This document shows, piece after piece, positions 22,495 to 33,432 of a DNA stretch of 64,000 nucleotides. A program made the position numbers and the translations under genes. The notes under the pieces were generated by a model. The model saw only the letters and a list, made by a program, of their open reading frames with translations. It did no database searches and had not been told where the DNA came from. Source of the DNA: Ailanthus altissimus (taxonomy: Eukaryota; Streptophyta; Magnoliopsida; Sapindales; Simaroubaceae); NCBI GenBank assembly GCA_946807835.1, contig OX327684.1:35586501-35650500 (forward strand), read 5' to 3'. The first letter of the stretch is position 1. Each line of letters begins with the position of its first letter.

Positions 22495-23054
22495 TGATTA
22501 CTAATAAAAGTTAAATTTTACATCATTAGACTCTATTTTTTCAACAGCGGTGATAGTTCTATTTTTAATTTTAATTTATTTTTTAAATTATTTAATAATA
22601 ATTTTAAATTAATTAAATGATGACATATGTTAAATAATTAGTGGACATTTGACTAAGGGTATTATAACAAAAATAATAAAAATAAATAAATGTTTAATAA
22701 CAAACTTCTAATGACAAATATTAATGTGATAATTATTGAAATTTATATATAACCATAAAATAAGAAATTAAAATATTATTTTCTCGTACTTTAATTGTTT
22801 AGCAATTAGCGCGACATTTAATATTAAGGCAAAAACTTTACGTAAAAAGTTGTGCTTGTAAAAATTGTTAACTTGGTAGTGCATGTGCATGTTTTCTCAT
22901 CGTAAAACTCTCAAGGGTAAATTAAAATTCACTTTTGCAACAATATCCTCTTAAATCTTAACGTGAGCCCATTTTGTTCTCTCAAAAAGAAGAAAAATTA
23001 TCTAGGCTTAAATATTCGATCGTTCCAGGAAAGCCAAATATGATTTTTGAAATT

Positions 23055-23420
23055 TGCAACCCTCACGAAAGCTTTAGATGAGTTGTTCGGACGCTAAGGG
23101 CTTTGTAAGCTAACGCTTAGCTTTTCAAGCAATATTGTGATAGAGAAAAATGCAGCAAAATATTTAACTACTCCATGAAATGAGAAGCTGTTGCCTTTCG
23201 TGCACCTCATGCTTGAAAAAGATTCCCATCCCTTTCAGTGCAGTGACCAAAATCATTTAAGGGGACTGAAATGTTTAATACATTGTCTGAGTTTGATTCC
23301 GAAAAATGCATTTCTGTAATTATAATGCTTATGATTGAATTCTTGGATTTGATCAGTTACATCATCAATATACCTGCATGATATACTAAATCCTAATTAG
23401 CTGGAACCAACGTAACGAAG
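23055..23420 (+). repeat. Diverged copy of DUF1442 upstream DNA (part 2), without the gene
   Basis: Similar to about 16060-16520. Shared blocks include CGAAAGCTTT...GAGTTGTTCG, the AAGCTAACGC...TTAGCT segment, GTTGCCTTC and CATGCTTGAAAA, and at the right end TACTAAATCCTAAT. The DUF1442 coding region does not follow; AT-rich repeats do. Confidence 0.65.
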
Positions 23421-23429
23421 AAAATAATA

Positions 23430-24335
23430 TTATGAAAGAGTAACTTTCTCTCTTATTCATACAAGTTTTATAAAAAGCTCTCTCTTATTCATATGAGATT
23501 TACAAATACTCTATTAAAACATGAAATTGAATAAAAAAAATCAAATACATATTATTGCATGATTTTGAGATTATTTTTTTTATTATGATTTATTGACATA
23601 ATTAATTGTATTTTCTATTTCTTGTTCAACAAATCACTTTATGATATCAAGAATTAATGATGATTCTTATCATACTCTCTCAAATTAGTAATAGTTTTTT
23701 AAATCCCATATTGATATTATGAATCATAACTCAAGCTTTGTTATAATTTCGTTGTAAGATTTTCTTATAATCTCGTTGTAGAGACTTTCTTACAATTTTA
23801 TCATGAATTTTTCTTCTATGAACATGTCACAAGAATTTCCAACAAACTTGTTATGAAAACTTTCTTGCTAAAAAGATTTTTTTTTAAATACCATGAATTT
23901 CTTACTTTTTTCTTTTTTAGAAAAAAGTGTTTTAAACACTCTCAAATACTAATAAAAAATGTTCTCGAATTGCTTTTTTATTATGGTCCATAATTACATG
24001 GTATTTATTATAATTTAAGACGACTTTTAAAATTGATTCTCAAATTTGTTATATCACAAAAAAAAAAATCAAATGAATAAAAAGTATAACTTTTTTTTTA
24101 TATTCATACGAGCTTTACAAGACTCTTTATTCATATAAACTTTACAAATGCTTTATTTACATATAAAAATGAAATAAAATTAAAATACATATTATTACAT
24201 AATTTTGAAAATATTTTATTGATTATAATTAATTGACATAATTAATAATATTTTTTTTATTTTTGTACAACAAATCACTTTATAATATTACAAATCAATC
24301 ATAATTCTTATCACATAATTACCAGAATTATTTGG

Positions 24336-24370
<35 letters not shown>

Positions 24371-24560
24371 GATGAGACGCAAAATAAAATACATATTATT
24401 ATATGATTTTAAAAATATTTTATTAATTATAATTGATTGACATAATTAATAGTGTATTTTATTTTGTACAAGAAATCACTTTATAAAATTAGGAATCAAT
24501 CATAATTGTTATCTTATAATTACCAGAATTATGGTTTTATTATTATACGATGAAACGCGT
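23430..24560. repeat. Three diverged copies of an AT-rich unit, plus (TTA)n
   Basis: Related blocks at about 23440-23690, 24083-24336 and 24389-24550 share AATACATATTATT, ATTGACATAATTAAT and CAACAAATCACTTTAT. A (TTA)n microsatellite lies at about 24338-24368. No gene. Confidence 0.6.
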
Positions 24561-24879
24561 TGTCATCAATTAATTGTCCCTTTTTTTTTTCCTTATTACA
24601 CACGTCAGCGCACGACGAAATGAAAATGGAACGAAAAAAAATGGACATTTAGCTTTAGCTTCTTATGGACCTTCGAATTGGGCTTTTAAGTTTATGTTTC
24701 ATAAGCTCATGAAACTGGGCCGAGCCTCCTATGGGCTATAGACATGCCATTTCCTTTCATATGGAAACGCAACAACTTATCGCCGTTGTGGCTTCATGAT
24801 TTTCCCTTGCTCCCACACGCGATCTCAACCTTCGTGGGTGACACGCGGATGAGCCGTTGGAAAACCGTTGCAAGAATTA

Positions 24880-25197
24880 GCACAGAACCCATCCAGGAAA
24901 GTGGTAGTTGTTTCTAAGCATCTCATGGGGTTGGATTCCAGTAATTCAAGTTCTTATGTGACTCTACCCAATAAGTTTGCTGGTCTACGAATGTGAAATG
25001 ATGCTAGAAGGTTTAGGACGATGATGAAACAAAGAAACCTAAAGAAAATTACTGGTTGCAGTTGGATTGAACTTGAGGGAGTTGTTCATGAATTATTTGT
25101 GCAAAATAAGTCACAGCTGCAAGTTACAGAGATCTACTCCGCGTTGGATAATTTGTGGACGCCCAGTTCGGTAGTCATCCCTTGTAGACATGGTTGA
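24880..25197 (+). pseudogene. PPR protein C-terminal (E domain) fragment
   Basis: A plus-strand remnant of a PLS-class pentatricopeptide-repeat protein. It reads ...GLDSSNSSSYVTLPNKFAGL, then a TGA at 24994-24996 where family members have Trp, then NDARRFRTMMKQRNLKK, ITGCSWIELEGVVHELFVQ and VTEIYSALDNLW, ending at the TGA at 25195-25197. GCSWIE is the hallmark of the E region used in organellar RNA editing factors. No upstream PPR array is present, so this is an isolated 3' fragment and not a gene. Confidence 0.85.
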
Positions 25198-25199
25198 GT

Positions 25200-26930
25200 T
25201 GAAAGCCTCCTCTTCAATTGTACAAACAAAAATTAAATTTGTTAACACAAGTTAATTTGCATTACAAAATTTGTGTGGATATCAACCAAACCGGCCATAA
25301 CATTCATATTTTAATAAAGGACGACACGGACAAGAGCTAATAGAAGATGAGGACAAGAAAAGTTCACAGCCACCTGAAGGAAAAGCAATAAGGCCAAACT
25401 TTCTTTTGTAAAAACCTTTATTTTTACATAGATTACTCATGTTATAGATTCTGCAAGCCATTCACTCTCGTGTCCGCGCATTACATTGCAGCATAATAGA
25501 TTATGTTGCAGTTGCCTAGGTTTTTGCAGTTTGGTTTCTTTGTTTTATTTTTGCACGCCATTTGGACAGCGAATAACAATTTAGCTATCAAATGTTCAGT
25601 TCATTACGGAACCCAACTTTGGTGAGTTGCAGTGGCACCTCGCAGAAAGAAGGTTTTAGTGACCATACGCAGAGAGAGAATAGTAATGTTTTGTCTTGGT
25701 CACGTGAATTAAGAAACCTGAGAAATGTTCTAAAATAGTCACTTTTAAAATGTTATATATTTTTATATTTAAAAATTATTTAAAAAATTTTTATTAATAA
25801 ATAAATGAAATTATCTTTATAAATAATATAGTTCAAAAAATATTTGTAATTTAAACTACAAAATTAATTAAAAAAATATTGTTATTATCTAACTAAATTT
25901 AAAAAAATACTCTATAAATTAAGAACAAATAAATTTGTGCATTAATATAAAAAAATAATAATAAATAATAAAATCGAGAATAAAAATGATTGACAAAATT
26001 AAAATTTCTCCCACCTCGCACGAGGCGTGAGGGCGTTGTGTGAGTTGGGACCTTGCCCAACGCCCCACACGCGAGGTGTGCCGCAAGGTCTCAACTTGCA
26101 CATCACCTCGCATGCAAGGCGTGGAGAGGGCCCAACTCGCTCAACACCTCGCACGCAATTTGACCTCGAGTTGAGCGTAAGATTTTGTTGATCTCAACTT
26201 TTTTCATGACTTTTTTTGCTATATTTTACTCTCTTTTTTATAAATTTTCAGTTATTTTTAATCAAATTTATTAATTTTTAATTTATTTTATTTTTAAATA
26301 CTTATTTTAATTAATTTTAAAGTATATTTTAATCAAAATTTTAAATAATTTATAAGAAAGAGATAACAAAAATACTTCTACAATAAAATATTACGAAAAT
26401 TAAATATATAACTAATAAAATTTATGAATTTATTTTATAATTAAATTAAATTTTTATTTTAAAAAATTGATTATTTTTAGACATTTCCCTTTGGAGGAGA
26501 CAAAGACTGGCCATACTGAATTTTTTTTTTTGCATGACGCCACGAACCTTCGTGTGGACAGATTCTTCGATCATTTTAAGCGTTATTGAGAGAGGTGGTT
26601 CGGTGTTAAAAAAAAAAAAAAAAACAAAGGAAGCTGCAGATATTTCGGCATTAAACGTTCAAATCTCATAAAAGTTCTAACAAAGTCATTAAAGGCAGGA
26701 AGCCAATTTCTTACATGCCTAAACTTAATTACCACAATTACAGGCCGAGTTCACATCGAACGCCCTCCACCAATAAATTACATTAAACCAATACATGACA
26801 TTCACAACTAAGGTCCTCAGGAAAGGATACTGCAGTTACATAACATTAGTAACCGAGAGCTTCAGAAAGTAGTTAGTGATTGACCACCATCTTGACTCTT
26901 GTCAGCTGAAAAATTGAGGCAAAAACTCCG
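25200..26930. other. Intergenic DNA with a GC-rich island
   Basis: Mostly AT-rich with no gene. The stretch at about 26010-26175 stands out: it is GC-rich and repeats CACCTCGCA(C/T)G and CGCGAGGTG-like words in both orientations. The last few hundred bases are probably the 3' UTR of the kinase gene on the minus strand. Confidence 0.5.
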
Positions 26931-26936
26931 TTAAAA

Positions 26937-29609
26937 CTAGGAACTGCTAATAATACCATTCAATTCTTGCACTACGGTTTCTATGGATGGTCTGTGGCTA
27001 GGAGATTCATGGGTACAAAGTAGAGCAATTCGGCCAAGTTTTGCTGCCTCGGATTCTGGAAACTTTCCCTCAAGATTGGGGTCAATGAAATCTTCAATCT
27101 TTGATGATTCTGCTGCCTGGCGAGTGAACTGGGTGATTTTACGTTTTCCACTGAGAATTTGAAATACAATCATACCAAATGCATATATATCGCTCTTTTC
27201 TGTGAACCGGCCAGTGGTGGTGTATTCAGGAGCCAGGTATCCCATAGCAGCACTGGCTTTGAGCATTGAGAAAACTATGTCATCTGCAAGGAGTTTGTGC
27301 AGGCCAGAATCTGAAAGGAAAGGATTATATCGTCCATCGATGAGCACTTTCTCAGCTGATAAATTCTGGTGAACAAGACCCGGTCTCTTTCCATGTAAAT
27401 ACCCTATACCTGGTAACACATCAAACTTCAGTATACACAAAATAACATAATGCAAATTCTAATTCCTGAAGGTATATAGGTTTTGACAGGACTCAAATTA
27501 GATTATTGCATCAGAAACAAAAAGAACAATATCCGTAGCTCCAGTATATGGAAAACAAACTAACCTTTGGCAATGCCATTTATGATAGAAATTCTGGTAG
27601 ACCATTCAAGAACTTTATCACTGCCTGCCTTTACATCAAGATACAGCAACAGGTTTCCATTGGGGACAAAATCATAGATGAGAAAACACTCGCCTCTGCC
27701 TTTTGAACAGCAAAAACCTCTCAATCTCACAAGATTTTCATGTTTCACTGATGTCAATATCTTCAGCCCCCTCAGAAACTCAGCTTCATCAGATTTGCAA
27801 TTTGTCTTGACAATGCCCTTTATAACAACAACTGAGCCATCTCTGAGGATCCCTTTGTAGACAGAGGAAAAATTACTCCGTCCTAACAAATTCACCTCTG
27901 AGAAGCACCGAGTTGCACGTTCCACCTCTTCTAAATTAAACATGAAACTCTCAAGAACTTCCTGAGAAAACCCGCTTCCACTCTGACCTTTGGCCAATGG
28001 ATCCCACCCATTGGAATACTCAAGGCTGATAAGAGGAGAAGCACTTCTCCTGCAAACCTCCTTCACCTGGTCGATACTAAGACGACTATCGGAATTATCG
28101 AAAGCACTTCCAATTTTCTGTTTTCGCCGACGGTACCAAGAGAATGTAAAAAGTCCAGTGACAGTCAATGCAATGAACACTGCAATTAGCCCAAAAATGA
28201 CACCAGTATGGGGGCTTTTGGATGGGTTTGAGCAACGGGTTTGCCCGCAATTAGATGGTAAGTTGGCTGATTCTGGAATATCCTTTGTAGGAAGACCATT
28301 AGGCTTGAATGGTTCAGGTCTATTAAAATTTGGAAGATCAGATGCTGTACAATTTTTCAAGTTAGAAAAACCAACCCCGCATAACTCTGCATTGTTGTCA
28401 TATTGGAATCCACTGTTCAGCCTCTTCAGAGCTGCATTGCCATTCACAATAAAAGAAGAAAAATCAATTAAATTTTTTTTGTATGTCCTAAATATTCTTC
28501 AACAAATAAAAATGCTATGTTCATATAAGCATAGGGAAGGCAATATTACCTGGAGGTACATTTCCAGAGAGAGAATTATTTCGGATGTCAAGAACTTCCA
28601 GCTTAGGCACATTAGCCAATTTAACTGGAATTGAACCAAAAAGGCTATTAAAACTCAAATCCAACCTCGCCAACATCCCCAAATCTCCCAAACTCGCAGG
28701 AATTGCACCGGTTAATTGATTATATTGCAAAGCAAGGACGCTAAGCTTATGCAGAGATCCCAACTGCGTGGGTATACTCCCAGTCAATTTGTTGTAACAT
28801 AGCTGTAGAACTGTAATAAAAAAGGTCCAGACTAGTGAAAATTCACAATCTACTTCCGCCTATAAACATGATATCTAACAATGTAGTTCAAACTTCAAGC
28901 TTAAATAAGCCAACATGTGATAAGTTTCAAAAGAAATCAGAGAACATCTTTCCACCCAAATTCGTTAACAAAAGTCGGACAAAATTAATGACCTCAAAAA
29001 GCACTTTAGGAATTTGAAAAAAATGAAAATAGCCACAATAACCAAACCAAACTTTAAAATGTAATAAATTTCTAGACTTAAAATGCGACCCGTTAAAACA
29101 CAAGTAATAATTTATAAAAGATGAGAAATTTTAACTCCTCTTGCAGACCGAGAAATCAAAATAGCAAAAAGTAAATGTAACAACCAACCTTGAAGATTAA
29201 TCATGTTTCCAAACTGAGGAGGAATCTCTCCAGAGAGATTATTCACATTAAGATACAAGTCACTGAGCTCACTCAAGCTTGCAATCTCCTTCGGAATCTC
29301 ATCGTACAATGCGTTGAAATGCAGGTACAACCCAGTCAAGCTCTTGAGCCCACCTACGGCTGCCGTTATCTTGCCGGAGAGACCTTTTCCCTGAAGGGAA
29401 ATGTTCGCCACGCGGCCATTCTCGTTGCAGGCCACGCCTTCAAAAGAGTCACTGCTACATGGGTCAGCGCTACTCGTCCATGAAGTCAAGAGCCGGTTTT
29501 CTGGGTCTAATGAGTCTTTGATTTGCAAGAGGAGGTCGAGCTCTGCTGGTGAAGAGAGTGTGTGAGTGATGGAGAGGAGGAGACAAAGGAGGTAGAGGAA
29601 GAAACGCAT
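26937..29609 (-). CDS. LRR receptor-like pseudokinase, 673 aa, four exons
   Basis: Exons on the minus strand are 29609-29189, 28810-28550, 28431-27565 and 27409-26937. All junctions are phase 1 with GT...AG introns, and the lengths sum to 674 codons including the TAG. Residues 1-20 are a signal peptide, followed by the LRR N-cap (LDLLLQIKDSLDPENRLLTSW). About five leucine-rich repeats follow to about residue 225. A transmembrane helix lies at about 304-326 with RRRKQK after it. The kinase-like domain spans about 395-670, with nucleotide-binding Lys K432 in VVVIKG. The catalytic HRD is HQN (530-532) and the DFG is DSG (550-552). The APE motif is intact (GYLAPEY). This pattern predicts an inactive plasma-membrane receptor kinase that signals through partners. 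It resembles the Arabidopsis LRR-IV group. The ligand is unknown. Confidence 0.93.
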
Positions 29610-29719
29610 GTTTGGTCACCGGAAAGTGAAGGAGAATGCGAGAGAAAGTTTGTGTTCTGGGAAATGTGTTGGATTCTTTTTTTGGTTGGATTCGAAGTCA
29701 AGGTGAGAGAGAGCGCGCT

Positions 29720-29728
29720 CTTATAAGG
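29720..29728 (-). promoter_or_regulatory. Possible TATA box of the LRR kinase gene
   Basis: CTTATAAG on the minus strand lies about 110 bp upstream of the ATG. Its position fits a core promoter with a leader of about 80 nt. The call rests on the motif only. Confidence 0.4.
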
Positions 29729-29729
29729 A

Positions 29730-31079
29730 TTCGAAACTAGGTTCACTTCAGTTCAGTAGTAACTGCGCTTGTTCTAGCACACTCGCTGGCCAGCAAAAGC
29801 ACAAATTTATTTTTCTCTCTGCCTTATTCTCTCCAGTGGAATATTTACAGTGCTGTGCGTTTTATCTTATGATTTTTTTTTTAAATCATCTTATGATCTT
29901 GTGTGCGTTTTATCTTCTGATCTTGTTAGGTAAAGCTATTTTGAATGGAAGGATGGGCGTGCGCGTGGCCCCCTTATTTAAAAAAGAAGAGTAACTGATT
30001 ACCATTTACAAAAATCATGGGTCCCACCTAAGTATGGGTTCTAACGTGTGATGATGAATCTCCAATGACTGCTTGCATATTTCACTTTTCAGTATGTTAC
30101 ATTTTTTACGTTAAATCAAAGTCACTGCTGCCATAAAATCAAAAATCATTTAGAATTTGAATTTTTCTTCTTCATAATGATAAACTCTGATCCAACAATA
30201 AAAAATTTATTTAAAAAAAAGTTATATTCTCTCTCTTTGGAAAATAAAAGGGGTTAGGAGATGGTCATTTTCAGAAAGAAAATGGTCAGTATGCCATCAT
30301 CTAGAAGTGATAATGATGGTCTCTTGAAAGACAATTCCTGATGGAAACTAGTAGAAAGTTAAAAGAATCTGAAGCTGACTTTTACAGTTTTACTATTCTG
30401 ATTTGGCTTCGGCCTTCGACTTGGAACTTCATAATAACAATACTTTGCCAGCAGAATGTGATCTTGTCCGTGGAAAATGAAAAGATTTCGGTGCTTGGTA
30501 CCTACTTTTATCCTCTTCCTGGAACTGTCAACGATTGATCATTGAAAACGACCGGCTTACTTATTTGTCTCGTGAAACAACCGTATTACACTAAGTACGT
30601 AGTATATATATTTGCCTAAAGATTGTAGTTTGCTGAACCTGCGAGGTAAATGGTAAATGACACGTCTGTACATTCAGCTGAGCAAAATGAAATTGAAATG
30701 TTATGTTTACTCTTGTCTTCTACTTCAAATTAGAGATCGGGTGTAAGAAATTAGAAACTGTTTATTTGTTGAGAAAGTGGCTGAGAAAATGACTGAGAAA
30801 GTTATTGAAAAAGAAAGAGCATACGAAATAAGGAATCTATTATTTATTTACTTCTTCAAAAAATTACTTACATTAAAGATACATTAGCCTTTTCATATTT
30901 AAAATCTTTAACAACTTAATATATGTGGTTAATGATCCATAAATTTAATAAAATATTTAACAACTTTAATTAACTAACAAAATAATTAATACTACTGTAG
31001 CTTCTCTTGATTTAGCTTCTTCTGTAACTTGGGCTTAAACCTTTTTAATGAATATATATGTGCCAGTATAAATATATGC
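29730..31079. other. Intergenic DNA between the kinase gene and the TE nest
   Basis: No gene seen. The right part, below about 31080, may contain the 3' LTR of Copia-3, since that element's RNase H end and a purine tract lie just to the right. I cannot define the LTR because no second copy exists. Confidence 0.4.
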
Positions 31080-33033
31080 TGATATCCTCCCGCAAGCTCA
31101 AGGTCTAGCTGTGATATTGAGCTTGGATCGAAGATAATTAAACCGATCAAAGGCTAAAGGTTTTGTTAAAATATCAGCAACCTGATCCATACTAGGCACA
31201 TATTTGACTTCCAGCTAATTTGCTACAATTTTCTCCCTTATAAAGTGAACATCTAGCTCGATGTGTGTGTTTTGTCCTTGAGTGAAAAACAGGATTTTGA
31301 GCTAAAGTCTGAGCACTCTGATTGTCACACCAAAGAATTGGCACATTGGAAGGTTTTAAGCACAGTTCAGATAGTAATGAATTCAACTATAGAACTTCAC
31401 TGCATGCAGAAGCCAGGCTCTGTACTCAGCCTCTGCACTTGACCTGGAAACCACACCTTGCTTTTTAGATGACCAAGACACCAAATTGTCTCCAAAATAT
31501 ATGCAATAACCCCTAATGGATCGTCTATCAGATGGATCATTACCCCAATCAGTATCAGTGTAGCCAGTCAGCTTAAAGTCACCTGAATGTACAAACTCAA
31601 GACCAAAGTGTGCAGTACTTTTCAAGTACCTAAGTACTCTTTTACAAGCTTACCAATGTTGCATTGTTGGTGCTGATAGGTACTGACTTAATTTGTGAAC
31701 TGAATATACTAATTCAAGTCTTGTTAATGTGGTATACTGCAGAAAGCCAACTATGCTTCTATATAAAGTGGGATCTTCAAATGGAGTACTATCACTATGA
31801 AGCATTTTTTGACCAAGAACCATTGGTGTATCACACCCTTTACATTCTGCCATATTAGCTTTTTTAAGTAGGTCATTAATATACTTTGTTTGAGATAGAT
31901 GTAACCCAGTAGTTGTAAGTGTAACCTCTACTCCAAAAAAATAATTAAAGTCTCATAGGTCTTTCAGGGCAAAGGTTGCACCCAAGAGCTGAACAAAGTC
32001 TTCTAATACGCTGCTGTCAGGCCCTGTTATTAATATGTCATCTACATAGACAAGCACCAAAATCATTTTTTCTGCAACATGCTTTATGAATAATGAGGTA
32101 TCAGACCTGAAATTTACAAAATTCCATTGAAGTAGAGGAGTTTTTAACCTGTTATACCAAGCTCTTGGAGCTTGCTTTAAACCATATAAGGCCTTTTGAA
32201 GCTTGCACACAAAAGAAGGATGAGAAGAATCTATAAAGCCAAATAGTTGTTTCATGTAAATAGCCTCAGTAAAAGTTCCATTGAGGAAGGCATTGTTCAC
32301 ATCAATTTGCCTTATTCTCCAATAGTTCATCACTGTCAAGCTAAGAATAACCCTTACTGTTGATGTCTTGATAACTGGGCTGAAGGTATCAAAATAGTCA
32401 ACACCAGGAGTTTGCGAAAAATCCTTTGCAACCAATCTAGCTTTGTGTTTTGCCACAATACCATTTCGATTGTATTTGATCCTAAATACCCACTTGTTAT
32501 CAATGACCTTTAAAGCTTCACTTTCTGGCACTAAAGTCCATGTTTCATTCTTCATTAGTGCTGTATATTTATCAACCATAACCTGGTACCACTGTCTATT
32601 TTGGAATGCTTCTATTACTGAGGTTGGTTCAAGGCTTACTTTAGTTGACTGGGATATATAGCATTTTGGCTTTGTAATTCTAGATTTTGATCTAGTTCTC
32701 ATAGATGAGTTGATGTGATTTGAGATGGTTGTTGTGTTTGTATTTGTTGGTGTGTGTTTAAATGTACAGTGTCTAAAGTATCTGTATACTGAGTACTTGA
32801 ATCAGAGGTTATTTCTTGAAGAGGCTGAGAAGTAGTGTTTTCAGTGTTCATCCAAAGGTTTGGTGCTGGTTCAGATATTGTGACTTGAGGCTTTAAACAA
32901 CTAGGACTAGACTCAAACATAAAGGAATTAGAATAATCAAACACTGAATTATCGTATGAAACAGAAGAAGAAGTGAACATTTGATTATATGGAAAACATG
33001 TTTCATCAAAAGTAACATGTCTAGCTATGTATA
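31080..33033 (-). pseudogene. Copia-3 RT and RNase H segment
   Basis: Reverse transcriptase at 32702-31953 has NKWVFRIKYNRNG, DVNNAFLNG, KALYGLKQAPRAWY and YVDDILITG. The frame then stops at 31953. RNase H pieces follow ([31 protein letters not shown]) in shifted frames and end near 31190-31090. A purine tract, CGGGAGGATA, lies at about 31083-31092 on the minus strand. Confidence 0.88.
33029..33033. repeat. Target-site duplication of B1 (left)
   Basis: GTATA, matched by 51522-51526 at the other end of B1. Confidence 0.9.
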
Positions 33034-33427
33034 TGTTGGGATTTGTGCTTACGTGACATCCCTTTTATGTATAAATATTTGCTTTATGTTTATACATTTA
33101 TGATTTCAATATATCACTAATTATTTTTTTTATAAATATGGTAAGATGCTTGTAACGTTTTAGACATTGTATGATCTGAAAGAGTTCAGATCTGATCTAA
33201 AGGAGTTTAGATCTGAATTAAGAGTTAGTAAAATCTAAAGAGTTAGAGCCTTGTCTGAAATGGGACAAAGACCTAAGAATATATTAATAATGACATAGTT
33301 GCAATGGGTTGCAAATGGTGCTAAGAAATGTTGTTATGCAAATATGTTCTTAAATTTAATGTTCCTGATCTACCTTCACTAATGCGGGTCTGTTAGTGAA
33401 GATCTTAATATATATATATAGATCAGT

Positions 33428-33432
33428 GTATG
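33428..33432. repeat. Target-site duplication of the family C array (left)
   Basis: GTATG, matched by 49667-49671. B2 shows the undisrupted order GATCAGTGTATG-C-CTATATCTG, which confirms the empty site. Confidence 0.93.

Larger units (their letters stand above)
21473..22527. repeat. About 1-kb direct duplication in AT-rich DNA
   Basis: The block ACTAATAAAAGTTAAATTTT occurs near 21478 and again near 22499. Both copies continue into ACATCA. Each follows units of the AT-rich repeat, so the segment looks duplicated in direct orientation. The non-repeat sequence between (about 21510-22130) has no recognised gene. Confidence 0.5.

Noticed and set aside
24330..24370. CRISPR-like array in the (TTA)n and repeat region
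   Set aside because: Simple sequence and diverged tandem copies in a plant genome, with no spacer-repeat structure.
27990..28634. 214-codon plus-strand frame
   Set aside because: It is antisense to exons 2 and 3 of the LRR kinase, whose own frame, domains and splice sites are well supported.
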